A DNA stretch of 64,000 bases from Fusibacter_C sp942493125 (GTDB lineage Bacteria > Bacillota > Clostridia > Peptostreptococcales > Acidaminobacteraceae), in contig OW818667.1 of the NCBI GenBank assembly GCA_942493125.1, positions 1,240,001-1,304,000 of the forward strand. Reading direction: 5' to 3'. Below, piece by piece: positions 27,081-36,627 of the stretch (within the stretch, counting starts at the first letter, position 1; each line of letters starts with the position of its first letter). Position numbers and translations under genes: made by a program. The notes below the pieces were generated by a model that worked only from the letters and a program-made list of their open reading frames with translations, was not told the origin of the DNA and did no database searches.

Positions 27081-27671
27081 ATGAAATTATATCTCGTACG
27101 ACACGGCGAACCGAGTTATACACCTTGTACGATTCGAAAACTGAAAGGTCAAGGTCGGGATTTGGCAGCACTCAATGAGGATGGCATCAAACAGATTTTA
27201 GACATCACTGTGCCAAAGCTCAAAGATTGCGATGCTCAGATTATCTTATCTTCACCCTATACAAGGTCGCTACAGACGGCAGCTGTTCTCGCAAGTCAAA
27301 CGGGGCTGATAACTAAGGTCGTTCACGATTTGCACGAATGGGTACCCGATATGACATTCAACTATGGGTCGTATAAGGAGCTTGTAGCCATTTACGAGGA
27401 TTTTTATAATCATAGAGGCATCTTACCACAAGAAGAAGCCCGTACAGCTTACACGCTTTGGGAACCTTTGGACGTATTCAGACAACGCGTGCTTCATGCA
27501 CTTGTGACTGCATCAGAAAGCTACTCGAGTTGCATCATCACAGCTCACGGAATGGTCATACAGTCGCTAACTGGCGAACATATCGACTATGGTGAAGTCA
27601 TAGAAATGACCCTAGGCGCTGATTATGAATTGCCACCCTGGACATTTAACCCACCTAGAAAACAAGACTAA
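27081..27671 (+). CDS. Histidine phosphatase family protein
   Basis: A 196-residue member of the phosphoglycerate-mutase-like phosphatases. The catalytic His is in YLVRHGEPSY (about residues 4-13), the second Arg in SSPYTRSLQTA, Glu in LHEWVPDM and the second His in ITAHGMVIQSL. All four hallmark residues are present, so it should be active on some phosphoester. GGAGAGG marks the start at 27081; a longer frame from 27012 has no such site. It may be co-transcribed with the aldo/keto reductase 16 bases downstream. Substrate unknown. Confidence 0.85.
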   Translation: MKLYLVRHGEPSYTPCTIRKLKGQGRDLAALNEDGIKQILDITVPKLKDCDAQIILSSPYTRSLQTAAVLASQTGLITKVVHDLHEWVPDMTFNYGSYKELVAIYEDFYNHRGILPQEEARTAYTLWEPLDVFRQRVLHALVTASESYSSCIITAHGMVIQSLTGEHIDYGEVIEMTLGADYELPPWTFNPPRKQD

Positions 27672-27687
27672 CACGGAGGACCTATCT

Positions 27688-28605
27688 ATGAAACAAATCA
27701 ATCTTGGCAGTTCGGGACTTAGAGCCTCCGAAATCGTCATGGGCTGTATGCGCATTGATACACTTAACGTAAAAGAACTCTCTGCCTTTGTGGATCAAGC
27801 AATGGACGAAGGCATAGACCTTTTCGACCACGCGGACATCTATGGCAATACCACTTGCGAAACGCTGTTTGGTGAGATGCTTCAAAGCAGACCTGGTCTA
27901 AGGGAAAAAATAAAGCTGCAAACCAAGTGTTCGATTCGCAGCGGTTACTATGACCTATCAAAAGACCATATCATAAATTCAGTTGATGAAAGTTTGAAAC
28001 GTCTTCAGACGGACTATATAGACTTATTTATTTTGCATAGACCGGATACTTTGATGGAACCGGATGAGATTGCTCAGGCGTTTGACAGCCTACTTTATAG
28101 CGGTAAAGTTCTTCATTTTGGCGTCAGCAATTTTAACAGCATGCAAATTGAAATGCTGAAAATGTCCGTCTCTCAACCGATTCTAGTCAATCAAATGCAA
28201 TTCGGTATCATGCACACCGGTATGATTGATAAAGGCTTTCAAGTAAATACGACATTTGATGGCTCGTATGATCGAGATGGCAGCATTTTGGAGTATTGCC
28301 GAATCAATAACATCACCCTTCAGGCTTGGTCGCCATTTCAGTACGGCTTTTTCGAAGGTCATTTTATTGACAACCCAAAATTCCCAGAGCTGAATGCCGC
28401 ACTTGATGCCATCGCAAAACAAAAAAACGCAACAAAATCGGCGATTGCACTAGCTTGGATTCTAAGACATCCTGCAAAGATGCAGGCAATCTTAGGTACG
28501 ACCAATGCAAAAAGGCTTCATGAAATCTGCGTTGGCACGAAAATTGAACTCAGTCGTGAAGAATGGTACGCTATTTATCGCGCTGCAGGCAATTTATTGC
28601 CTTAA
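27688..28605 (+). CDS. Aldo/keto reductase (YdhF-like)
   Basis: A 305-residue NADPH-dependent reductase barrel without an iron-sulfur extension. Catalytic residues are visible: Asp-His in FDHADIYGNTTCE (where Tyr follows as DIYG), Lys in LQTKCSIR, and His in LFILHRPD. The cofactor region reads AILGTTNAKRLHEI. RBS CGGAGGACC precedes the ATG at 27688; an earlier in-frame start at 27625 lies inside the phosphatase gene. It is last before a hairpin terminator. The physiological carbonyl substrate is unknown. Confidence 0.88.
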   Translation: MKQINLGSSGLRASEIVMGCMRIDTLNVKELSAFVDQAMDEGIDLFDHADIYGNTTCETLFGEMLQSRPGLREKIKLQTKCSIRSGYYDLSKDHIINSVDESLKRLQTDYIDLFILHRPDTLMEPDEIAQAFDSLLYSGKVLHFGVSNFNSMQIEMLKMSVSQPILVNQMQFGIMHTGMIDKGFQVNTTFDGSYDRDGSILEYCRINNITLQAWSPFQYGFFEGHFIDNPKFPELNAALDAIAKQKNATKSAIALAWILRHPAKMQAILGTTNAKRLHEICVGTKIELSREEWYAIYRAAGNLLP

Positions 28606-28649
28606 TTCATTGCATAAATATTTAACTTAAATCTTATCTTTTATGAAAT

Positions 28650-28684
28650 ATACAGCTTGCCGTTTGTTAAACTGCAGGCTGTAT
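28650..28684. terminator. Bidirectional terminator overlapping the nitroreductase end
   Basis: ATACAGCTTGC and GCAGGCTGTAT form an 11-base stem (one G-U) followed by TTTTTA on the plus strand. The minus-strand nitroreductase stop codon (28667-28669) lies inside the loop, so the two convergent genes share a compact terminator. Confidence 0.75.
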
Positions 28685-29440
28685 TTTTATGCTCATCATA
28701 TAGTTGCGATTTTTTGTAATACCTGCTTCACCGCGGTCGCTTTTGACAACGCTATAGTCAATGCGATCATTCTCGAGTCTAAGTGTCATATGATATAGGA
28801 CGATACCGATGTCGATCTGGTTCATCCGCTCATACAAGAAGGCTTTGAGAAAGCCTGGTTTATTTCGATAAATATGCATCATATCGTTATCATTTACAAA
28901 AAACCAAGGCTGCTTGTTGCTTGCAGATGGCGCTACCCTTGCCGCTTCAACTACGAGTTGAAATTGTTCATCATTGATATTATGTGAAATTTCACCTAGT
29001 GACTTGCGTTTAAAGGCTTCCAAATTGAGTCTGTGCACCGTCTCAAGTGGGTTACCAAAAGCAAGGACCATGACAAAGTCGAGATCAGACTGATCTTTTG
29101 CCACTTGTGTTGGTTGTGCCATGCCAAGGTAACAGCAACCAATTCGGTTCATTGATAAAAATAAATCGATTTGTTGTAACATATAGCCTGCATTCACTAG
29201 ATATCCTTCACTTTTCTCAGAGTAAAACATCAAATAATGCGGGGCTTTAATCGGCAAAACAAGTTTGATTTCATCTCTGGATGCAAACCTGATTTCCGTT
29301 TTAATCGTGGGATCTAATCGTTTAACTGAACTTGAAAAAGCTTGAATCTCTTTGAGCGTTTCTTCTTCTAAAAATTCAAGCGTATAGTTTCTAACTGATT
29401 TTCTTTTAAATATCGCTTCGTAAAAATTTGTTTGTATCAT
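28667..29440 (-). CDS. Nitroreductase-like flavoprotein (TM1586 type)
   Basis: A 257-residue flavin reductase fold with the two nitroreductase halves in one chain: RKSVRNYT near residue 14-21 and the FMN-contact stretch AARVAPSASNKQPW around 170-183. This spacing, with the second motif far downstream, fits the TM1586-type nitroreductase group (PF14512) rather than ordinary NfsB enzymes. It probably reduces nitro or quinone compounds with NAD(P)H; the natural substrate is unknown. RBS GAGGT lies 9 bases before the ATG. The 234-base upstream region holds three copies of a GGAAATTGCAT-like motif. Confidence 0.75.
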   Translation of the reverse strand: MIQTNFYEAIFKRKSVRNYTLEFLEEETLKEIQAFSSSVKRLDPTIKTEIRFASRDEIKLVLPIKAPHYLMFYSEKSEGYLVNAGYMLQQIDLFLSMNRIGCCYLGMAQPTQVAKDQSDLDFVMVLAFGNPLETVHRLNLEAFKRKSLGEISHNINDEQFQLVVEAARVAPSASNKQPWFFVNDNDMMHIYRNKPGFLKAFLYERMNQIDIGIVLYHMTLRLENDRIDYSVVKSDRGEAGITKNRNYMMSIKIQPAV

Positions 29441-29674
29441 TTTTTATTTACCTCACATATATGGAAATTGCATGACTTGGAAAGTATATAACAGGTGCAG
29501 TTTATAAACCACCCTATGTTGTCAATAGAATGTAAACAATTATGGAATTTGCATAATTACCTTATAAGTTACAAAATTAATTTGTCAAATGGCAACAATA
29601 GCTTATTTACGTCATTTTCATGTGATTTGTCTTTAAAATGGAATTATGCAATTTCCTATGGAAAATGGACCTGC
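29441..29674. promoter_or_regulatory. Upstream region of nitroreductase with three GGAA(A/T)TTGCAT motifs
   Basis: The region holds GGAAATTGCAT at 29463-29473, GGAATTTGCATAATT at 29544-29558 and an inverted copy, GGAATTATGCAATTTCC, at 29640-29656. No open reading frame with a ribosome binding site is seen. The copies may be promoter or operator elements for the minus-strand nitroreductase gene. Confidence 0.3.
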
Positions 29675-30544
29675 TCAAAATTTTCGAGCAAATCCACATT
29701 TCTTGCATAGCTCCTCAGTCACTTGGCGGTCGGTAAAGCCCTTGTACATTTTTTTTGCACGATCCGAATCGATAATTGAGTCAATGTTGTTTTCGAAAAT
29801 ATTGCCTAGAGGTATATTGCCATCGCTGTCAAGACAACAAGGGACAACTGTTCCATCGACCAATATGCCGATTTGATCTCTAAGCCCATAACAAAATACC
29901 CGCTCTGACATGTCTGTTTGTTCAATATCAGGCCACTCAAATTTGTGCGCGATATTCACATAGACATTGTTGCTTAGTTTGCCACTTCTATACGACATAC
30001 ACTTTTCTTTGATGCTGAAGCCCAAATTCAAGTGGGATTCAAGATAAGCCATAATCTCATCGTTCCAATTATTAGCCCCTTTAGTGGTCTCACCATCTAA
30101 ATTCCAAAGTCTAAGAGAATTGACGATCTGCGTCTTTTCTTGTGACTCGAGGATAAACGCAGTGATCTGTTCGATATATCTTTCCAACGCAAGTGACCCA
30201 TTGTTGGCTTCGAAGCTGCTTAACGAAAAATTGACTTGCTTTACGGCTGGTGACGTAAGCAGGATATTTTTAGCTGTCTGGATCAAAACACCGTTCGTCG
30301 TGATGTTAACTTTTAAGCCATGTTTGTGGCAAATCTCTAAGAATGAGGAGAGATTTGGATGTAGCAGAGGTTCGCCCATGACATGGAAGTAGATTTGATC
30401 TGTTAGAACTTTGATTTTGATTACAATTTCCTCAAAAGCCGCCTCAGTCATGAACTGTGGCGGTCTTTTGGTCAATGGACAGAAATCGCATTTCAAATTG
30501 CAGACATTTGTTATTTCAACATATATTTTCTTGTACCTTGGCAT
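29675..30544 (-). CDS. Radical SAM protein with SPASM-type C-terminal cysteines
   Basis: A 289-residue radical SAM enzyme: EITNVCNLKCDFCPL (about 9-23) carries the CxxxCxxC motif that holds the 4Fe-4S cluster binding SAM, and FHVMGEPLLHP is the GEP motif. The C-terminal part has CYGLRDQIG, VVPCCLDSDGNIPLGNIF and a final CKKCGF, a SPASM/twitch-type auxiliary cluster pattern. Such proteins modify peptides, cofactors or act as anaerobic sulfatase-maturase-like enzymes. The start at 30544 has AGGAGA 12 bases upstream; an earlier start at 30607 lacks a site. It lies 107 bases after the GNAT-nitrilase gene in the same direction. Substrate unknown. Confidence 0.85.
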   Translation of the reverse strand: MPRYKKIYVEITNVCNLKCDFCPLTKRPPQFMTEAAFEEIVIKIKVLTDQIYFHVMGEPLLHPNLSSFLEICHKHGLKVNITTNGVLIQTAKNILLTSPAVKQVNFSLSSFEANNGSLALERYIEQITAFILESQEKTQIVNSLRLWNLDGETTKGANNWNDEIMAYLESHLNLGFSIKEKCMSYRSGKLSNNVYVNIAHKFEWPDIEQTDMSERVFCYGLRDQIGILVDGTVVPCCLDSDGNIPLGNIFENNIDSIIDSDRAKKMYKGFTDRQVTEELCKKCGFARKF

Positions 30545-30651
30545 GGTGTATTTTAGTCTCCTATTAATCATTTCAAAGTCACATGATAACAATTTACATA
30601 ATATCAATTTACGTGATATCTGTTACTTTATAACCGCTTGCTTTTCAAAGT

Positions 30652-32193
30652 TTACTTGATGGTTCTCTCTTTAAGTTCGTACAAATCAGGCCTTCTATTT
30701 TTAAGCAAAGTAACTGTTCCAGATTTTCTAGAACGTTTCAACAATTCAAGGTCAACGTCACCAACGATGACCATCTCCAGATTTGGCGTACACTCCGCCA
30801 TGATGCCGTCTCTTGGAAACGAAAAATCTGAAGGTGTGAATATTGCTGACTGAGCGTACTGAATATCCATATTTTCCACGTGTGTCAAATTGCCCACTGT
30901 ACCAGCAATAACTGTATACACTTGGTTTTCAACGGCTCTTGCTTGCGCACAATATCTGACGCGCATGTAGCCTTGACGCTCATCGGTACAAAATGGTGTG
31001 AAGATGATGTTGGCCCCTTTTTCCGTCACGATGCGTGCAAGTTCAGGAAATTCAATATCGTAACAAATCAATATGGCGATTTTTCCACAATCGGTATCAA
31101 ATACGCGAATCGCATCACCAGTAGATATTCCCCACCATTGTTGCTCGTTTGGCGTGATGTGTAGCTTGTATTGCTTTTCAATCGTCCCATCGCGTCTAAA
31201 GAGATAGGCGATGTTATAAATGCGACCTTCCTCTTCCACAAAGTGTGAGCCACCGATGATGTTGACGTTGTATTTGATGGCAAAGCTCGTAAAGATCTCA
31301 ATATAGCGCTCAGTAAAAGTGGTCAACATACGCACGGATTGACTCGGTGATTCTTGATCGACAAAGGAAAGCAGCTGCGTCGTAAAAATCTCAGGAAACA
31401 CGACGAAGTCCGATTTGTAATTTGAAGATACGTCCACGTAGTACTCACACTGATGGGCAAACTCTTCAAAGGATTCAATCTTCTTCATCATGTATTGGAT
31501 CACACAAATTCTAACCGGGAATGCCGTCTTAAAATGGTGTGTGTTGTTGGATTGATATTCGATGTTATTCCATTCCATAAGCGTCGCATACTGCAAAGAC
31601 GCCTTATCGTCAGGCATATATTTTTTAATGATTCGCTTGAGAACGAAACCACTCATGAGCTGAAACGTCAAAATCGGGTCATAAATATTGAGTGCGGCAA
31701 CTTCCGCTGCGTACTGTTTTGCTGTCATCTTATCTGCATATTGGTTGTATCCAGGAAGGCGTCCGCCAATGATAATGCTCTTGAGATTCAACTTCATGGC
31801 AAGCTCTTTGCGTGCTTCATATAGCCTCTTACCTATTTTCATGTTTCGAAAATCTGGATGCACCATGACTTCTATGCCATATAGGTTGTACCCATCTGGA
31901 TCGTGATTGGTAATATAGCCATTTGCGGTTATTTCTGCCCAACTATGTTGATCGTTATACTCGTCAAAGTTAAGTATAAGGCTGGAGCTGGATCCTATGA
32001 TCTGATCATTATATGACACGCAGATCTGCCCTTCTGGGAATAGGCGAAGGTGACTATCAAGCTGCGCCAAAGTCCATGGTTCCATGTTTTGAAAACAGAT
32101 TTTTTGAAGGTCTATAATCGCTTGAAAATCTTCTCTTTCAATGGGTCTTACGATCAGTTTGTTTTCGAATTTCGACAAGTCTATATTTGGCAT
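30652..32193 (-). CDS. GNAT acetyltransferase-carbon-nitrogen hydrolase fusion (YhcX-like)
   Basis: A 513-residue fusion. Residues 10-185 form a GNAT domain (VMVHPDFRNMKIGKRLYEAR is the acetyl-CoA region). Residues 225-500 form a nitrilase-superfamily domain with the Glu-Lys-Cys triad visible: FPEIFTTQ, YKLHITPNEQQW and ILICYDIEFPE. The order matches the B. subtilis YhcX-type bifunctional proteins. The nitrilase half hydrolyses amides; the pairing suggests removal and addition of acyl groups on related amine substrates, but no reaction is established to my knowledge. RBS AAAGGAG. It may share a transcript with the radical SAM gene downstream. Confidence 0.87.
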   Translation of the reverse strand: MPNIDLSKFENKLIVRPIEREDFQAIIDLQKICFQNMEPWTLAQLDSHLRLFPEGQICVSYNDQIIGSSSSLILNFDEYNDQHSWAEITANGYITNHDPDGYNLYGIEVMVHPDFRNMKIGKRLYEARKELAMKLNLKSIIIGGRLPGYNQYADKMTAKQYAAEVAALNIYDPILTFQLMSGFVLKRIIKKYMPDDKASLQYATLMEWNNIEYQSNNTHHFKTAFPVRICVIQYMMKKIESFEEFAHQCEYYVDVSSNYKSDFVVFPEIFTTQLLSFVDQESPSQSVRMLTTFTERYIEIFTSFAIKYNVNIIGGSHFVEEEGRIYNIAYLFRRDGTIEKQYKLHITPNEQQWWGISTGDAIRVFDTDCGKIAILICYDIEFPELARIVTEKGANIIFTPFCTDERQGYMRVRYCAQARAVENQVYTVIAGTVGNLTHVENMDIQYAQSAIFTPSDFSFPRDGIMAECTPNLEMVIVGDVDLELLKRSRKSGTVTLLKNRRPDLYELKERTIK

Positions 32194-32305
32194 TTTACGA
32201 CTCCTTTGGGAAAATTCTTAAAGCCGATTCTCCACTTTCATACGTTGATTATGCAATTTCTAGCTCAATATTTAATTATACTCTATTTTATGTAAACTAT
32301 AAAGA

Positions 32306-32338
32306 AAAAGCCCACACTCTTGCAAGAGGTGGGCTTTT
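32306..32338 (-). terminator. Intrinsic terminator after the YjeM-like permease
   Basis: AAAAGCCCAC and GTGGGCTTTT form a strong stem with an inner CTCTTGCAAGAG hairpin, and T-rich sequence follows on the minus strand. It lies 15 bases after the stop codon at 32353. Confidence 0.88.
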
Positions 32339-32352
32339 CCTATCTATATAAT

Positions 32353-33891
32353 TTAGTTCTCAAATGCTTTTGTTGCCGTCGCTTTTACAGTGTTTTTCTT
32401 GAGTTTTTTGTCATAACTTGCGTACATAAACCAAGCTACAAGTGCAAACACGAGTGGTCCTACAACACTCCACATCGTCGTTGTGAAATCGCCAGCAAGT
32501 GCTGGTTGAATGATGCAGAAGAAGTTCGCAAGGCCAACTGTCAACACGACGATGACAGTCCAGATAACTGAGCTAAGTTGTGTTTTGAACACTACGAAAG
32601 GCTTCTCGATTTCTGTTTTCTTCTTGAAGTAAGGGAATGCGATCGCGATGAACATGTAAGGCAGTGTCATAGCGACATTTGTCATGGAAACTAAGATGTT
32701 GAAGAAGTTTGCCATAGACTCGCCACCAAATGCCACAAGTGCGATCATGACGCAAACAACTGTCGCTTGTACCCACATTGCGTTGATTGGCAAGCCGTTT
32801 TTCGTTTCGCCCATTTTACCTGGCCAAAGTTCCTTAGGTGTGCCTTCAATCATTTGTTTAAGTGGTGAATACATGAGCGTGAAGAATGCACCTGAAAGCG
32901 CTAAGAACATCGATACGCCGAAGAATCTTGCCACGCCAAAGCCCATTGCCTCTGCCGTTGCTTGGCTTGCGCCGAATGCCGTACCCAGCGAGTTGCCAAG
33001 GTTTGCCATAACGATGTAGCTTGCGTTGCCGAGGTTTACATTTTCATTACTCATAACCGTTGTCCAGTTTGTGAAGACGCCAATCAAGAGGATGCCAAGT
33101 GAATAACCCACAGCGATGATTCCTGAAGAGATGAGGATGCCTTTAGGGAATGTTTTTTCTGGATTTTCAGTTTCGTCAACCAAACCGCCCACAGCTTCAA
33201 TACCGCCAAATGCAAACAACGCATAAACGACGAATGCAAGTGAGGCGATGATATCTCCTGCAAATACAGGGTTAGGTGTTTGTGTAAATGAGCTTAGTCC
33301 CACGATTGGTTGTGCGAGTTCGCCGTTGTTTCCAATAAATACGGCAACTGCGCCGATCCAGAGAAACACGTTTGTGAGGAGAACTGCCGTACCACCAACT
33401 GAGGTTACTTTCTTGATTTTATCCATGCCTTTAGTAGAGACAAATGTGACGGTCAATATCCAGCAGATACCGAGCACACCGAGCACTTGCGGGCCTTGAA
33501 GACCTAAAAGTGTCCAAGTTTGTGTCGTGTCTTTACCAAAGAGTGCGTTTGATACTGGAACCCACATACCTGATGCGACGTTGACCATCCATGTGATGTA
33601 TGAAAAATACCACATAAATGTGCCCATAAACGCAAATCTAGGTCCGATGGATTTTGACATCCACGAATAGATGCCACCTTTTTCATTTTTAAAAGCGGAG
33701 CCGTATTCTGCAACCATCAATGCAAATGGTACAAAGAATGTGATTGCTGCGATGATGTACCACGGAATCGCTGCGTAACCCATTTTGTAAAACGATCTTG
33801 GGATGTTGTTAAATCCGTATACCGAAGTAAAAATCATAAGTGCAAGTGGTATTAAGGTTAACTTCTTTTTTGACTTAACGTTTGATGACAT
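32353..33891 (-). CDS. APC-superfamily amino acid permease (YjeM-like)
   Basis: A 512-residue membrane protein with twelve predicted helices. The first helix segment LMIFTSVYGFNNIPRSFY, then AEYGSAFKNEKGGIYSWM and GPRFAFMGTFMWYFSYITWM closely resemble E. coli YjeM of the glutamate/GABA antiporter subfamily. It should import or exchange an amino acid across the cytoplasmic membrane; the substrate of YjeM itself is not known to me. RBS AAGGAGA. It is a single-gene unit with a terminator. The 250 bases upstream hold no further gene. Confidence 0.87.
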   Translation of the reverse strand: MSSNVKSKKKLTLIPLALMIFTSVYGFNNIPRSFYKMGYAAIPWYIIAAITFFVPFALMVAEYGSAFKNEKGGIYSWMSKSIGPRFAFMGTFMWYFSYITWMVNVASGMWVPVSNALFGKDTTQTWTLLGLQGPQVLGVLGICWILTVTFVSTKGMDKIKKVTSVGGTAVLLTNVFLWIGAVAVFIGNNGELAQPIVGLSSFTQTPNPVFAGDIIASLAFVVYALFAFGGIEAVGGLVDETENPEKTFPKGILISSGIIAVGYSLGILLIGVFTNWTTVMSNENVNLGNASYIVMANLGNSLGTAFGASQATAEAMGFGVARFFGVSMFLALSGAFFTLMYSPLKQMIEGTPKELWPGKMGETKNGLPINAMWVQATVVCVMIALVAFGGESMANFFNILVSMTNVAMTLPYMFIAIAFPYFKKKTEIEKPFVVFKTQLSSVIWTVIVVLTVGLANFFCIIQPALAGDFTTTMWSVVGPLVFALVAWFMYASYDKKLKKNTVKATATKAFEN

Positions 33892-34139
33892 TTCAGTTCT
33901 CCTTATTATAAAATTTAGGACTTGCGTCCGCAGCAGATATTTTCCACAACGATCTGCTTGTTAATAATTTTACAATAAGCTTTGTGAATATACCATTAAC
34001 TAACTTACATACTCTTAAACTATCATTCATAATCTGATTAACAATTGATAACAATTATCGATTCACAATTCATAACATTCAGGCAATTCTGACGGTTGCT
34101 ATGATGGTCGATTCATACAGTCCGATTCTGGCAGTTGTT

Positions 34140-34721
34140 TCACAAAGTTGAGCCTTGTGTTTTTTTTGACGTGTCATAACCTAGCTCATAATACTGGTTA
34201 TTGTTAAATGTAAAGCTCTTGATGACATCAAGGCCGAGCTTGCGCGTGTGTGCGTCATATGACCTTGGATTGATGTGATTGATAAACGTGATCAAGATCG
34301 GAAATCTTGGCTGCATCTGCGTCCTAGAGAATTCAAACAAATCTGGTAGGACATTTGTTCCCCGATAGTTTTTATGGATGCAAATCGGGCCATATTGGTA
34401 TGAGTTTTCGAGGGTTAGTGTTTGGCCTAAGTATTCGGTATTTGGCAAATCCTGAATCATATGCTGAAAGAGCGGCCAAGCTGCCCAATAGCCCCATGAT
34501 GCCGCCATGACATATGCGACAACTGAATCGCCATCCTCATCATCGCAAGCGATCGCTAGGCCTTGTTCTTTTTCGATAATTTCTTTAAACTGTTGTTCTG
34601 AAAATAGTGTAGTGACAAATCCGTTTGGTTTATCCGCCTCGCTAATCGTCGACACGTGATAGATCGACTGAAGTTCGGAGATTTTTGGTATATCCGCCAG
34701 TGTGGCATTTCTATAGATCAT
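34140..34721 (-). CDS. GNAT family acetyltransferase
   Basis: A 193-residue GNAT-like protein starting MIYRNATLADIPKISELQ, with a central strand VVAYVMAAS and ICIHKNYRGTNVLPDLFEF as the acetyl-CoA binding loop (weaker than the usual Q/R-x-x-G-x-G/A). The start at 34721 follows GGGAGG with 5-base spacing; the longer frame from 34787 has no site. The acceptor is unknown. It lies 75 bases downstream of the flavoprotein gene in the same direction and may share its transcript. Confidence 0.75.
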   Translation of the reverse strand: MIYRNATLADIPKISELQSIYHVSTISEADKPNGFVTTLFSEQQFKEIIEKEQGLAIACDDEDGDSVVAYVMAASWGYWAAWPLFQHMIQDLPNTEYLGQTLTLENSYQYGPICIHKNYRGTNVLPDLFEFSRTQMQPRFPILITFINHINPRSYDAHTRKLGLDVIKSFTFNNNQYYELGYDTSKKTQGSTL

Positions 34722-34796
34722 AAAAGCCTCCCATCCATTTACGGCATCATAAAAGTCGCTATGTACTAGTTCTACATAGCGACCCAAAGTCCTCTT

Positions 34797-35987
34797 TTAT
34801 TGGTTTATTATATGCGTCTTAATGCGTTTTACAGTTTCTTTAGTGGAAAACGTCTCAACTTCAGTTTTGAAAGCAGTGAGTCCAGAAGCCATAACAGCAC
34901 CACGCAATTTTGGCCAATACATCGCTGGACTTTTGAGACGTTTCATCATGAGGTTGCGACGCACGCTGTTACATGAGAGATCATAACGCTTTTCTGCGTG
35001 CTTGAGACCGCCTGCCAGCGCTTTAAATAGTTTAAGCGACGTCGTTAATCCATAGCTGAAGCCCTCTGCTGACGTTGGGCTCGTCGCACCTGCCGCTTCA
35101 CCGATTAAAGCGAGCGGCAATCTGCTGCCGTTCATCACTTTTACAGATGCTGAAAAACATAGATCACTTTGTAGTTGAGAGCGTTCAATAAATGCCCCTT
35201 CTGACTTATCAGCCTCTTCAAGCGAGATACCGAGATGCCTTGAAACCTTATGCTTCAACTTTGTGAATAATGCATCTGCAGACGCTCCAAAGTCGTCATC
35301 GCAAGGAATCGCCGTGCCAAGAATCAAATGATTCCCCTTTTGTATCGTCCACGAATAATAATCTGTAATGGTGCTATCGAAAATTCCAGTAAAGTATGGG
35401 AGCGTTTCATCAATTGGATACCATTTTTGAATGCTGAAGTATTTTTTCGATCCCCTTCCCGCGTCTTCATTTGAAGGTGGTAGAGAGCGTCTTTTCACAA
35501 GTGAATTGGCACCGTCTGCAGCTACAAGAAACTTTGCCTGTACGATTTGCATTTCGCCTTCAAAGTTTTTATAATGCACTTCCCAATAGCCGTCCATGGC
35601 GTAGATGTCCTTAACCACCATACCGCACCGCTTGTCAATGGCTTCTGGTACAAGTTCGAAGAGATAGCGATCGAAACGCTCTCGGTTCATGTTTAGATAA
35701 TGTCTTGGATAATATCGTTCAAGTCCGTTGTCAAAATCGATGGTGCGGACTTTAAAAATCTGTGGGTTTTCGAGGACAGAAGCAGGCAATGACAATTCGA
35801 GCTTAGCCATGATTTTTTGCGCATCCGGTGACAATAAACCACCACAAGCCTTTTGTCTTAATAGGTCTTCGGGTAGATCTAGCCTTCTCTTCTCCAAAAG
35901 GCAGACTGAATATTGCGATGTGCTTCCAAGCAATCTCGCTAGATTGGAACCCGCTGGTCCTGCACCGATGATGAGTATGTCGAACAT
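34797..35987 (-). CDS. Geranylgeranyl-reductase-type FAD-dependent oxidoreductase
   Basis: A 396-residue flavoprotein with DILIIGAGPAGSNLARLLG at the N terminus (FAD dinucleotide fold), FLVAADGANSLVKR (the DG motif, about 155-168) and the second FAD motif ALIGEAAGATSPTSAEGFSYG near 285-300. This combination marks the geranylgeranyl reductase/halogenase-like family. Members saturate prenyl chains or oxidise aromatic compounds. The start at 35987 uses GGAGG 7 bases upstream. No isoprenoid genes are near, so the substrate stays open. Confidence 0.82.
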   Translation of the reverse strand: MFDILIIGAGPAGSNLARLLGSTSQYSVCLLEKRRLDLPEDLLRQKACGGLLSPDAQKIMAKLELSLPASVLENPQIFKVRTIDFDNGLERYYPRHYLNMNRERFDRYLFELVPEAIDKRCGMVVKDIYAMDGYWEVHYKNFEGEMQIVQAKFLVAADGANSLVKRRSLPPSNEDAGRGSKKYFSIQKWYPIDETLPYFTGIFDSTITDYYSWTIQKGNHLILGTAIPCDDDFGASADALFTKLKHKVSRHLGISLEEADKSEGAFIERSQLQSDLCFSASVKVMNGSRLPLALIGEAAGATSPTSAEGFSYGLTTSLKLFKALAGGLKHAEKRYDLSCNSVRRNLMMKRLKSPAMYWPKLRGAVMASGLTAFKTEVETFSTKETVKRIKTHIINQ

Positions 35988-36141
35988 ATAGATGCCTCCT
36001 TTATTTGTCTCAATATTACCTCTATATTTATCGTTTGTCAATAACAATATAGCGAACAATGATAAATGCGTATTGTTTTACATTGACATCGGATGCGTAA
36101 AATGTTATGTTTATACTATCAATGAACTTGGAGGCACCCAT

Positions 36142-36618
36142 ATGCGATCGTATCAAAATATCATACTAAAGAGCTTTATCGTTCTCATGGGCGGATTGAT
36201 TGCTGGACTATGCATCCTTTGGCTACCGAGTTTGGCTAAGGATACCGCACTTAACAACCCAGATTATGCTTATTTGAGATTTCCAGTTCTCATCTATATG
36301 ATCGCCTCAACGGCGCCATTTTACTTTGCACTATTTAAGGCGAATCAACTGCTGAATTTGATTCAACGCAAGGCGGCGTTTACCATCGAATCTGTTCGAG
36401 CACTAAAAGCAATCTCAATCTGTGGTGCACTCATCGCCTTTGCCTATCTGGTTCTAAGTGTGATTTTATCCTTGTTGGGTGCGATGCATCCGGGTATCTT
36501 GATCGCTTTTGCCGTATTGATTCTAACTTCCATCACGATTTCGTTTTTTGCCAACCTTCTGAAGATTCTCCTCGAAGAAGCCTTGGACTATAAAAACGAC
36601 GTCGATTTGACCATATGA
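36142..36618 (+). CDS. DUF2975 family membrane protein
   Basis: A 158-residue protein with four hydrophobic segments (roughly 10-30, 50-70, 95-118, 125-147), fitting the DUF2975 family. Such genes are commonly paired with a small HTH gene, exactly as here (next gene 9 bases downstream), like the YoaS/YozG pair of B. subtilis. The ATG at 36142 is chosen because GGAGG stands 7 bases upstream; the longer frame from 35992 crosses the divergent promoter region. Function unknown; a membrane partner that modulates the HTH protein is possible. Confidence 0.78.
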   Translation: MRSYQNIILKSFIVLMGGLIAGLCILWLPSLAKDTALNNPDYAYLRFPVLIYMIASTAPFYFALFKANQLLNLIQRKAAFTIESVRALKAISICGALIAFAYLVLSVILSLLGAMHPGILIAFAVLILTSITISFFANLLKILLEEALDYKNDVDLTI

Positions 36619-36627
36619 GGTGCGCAT

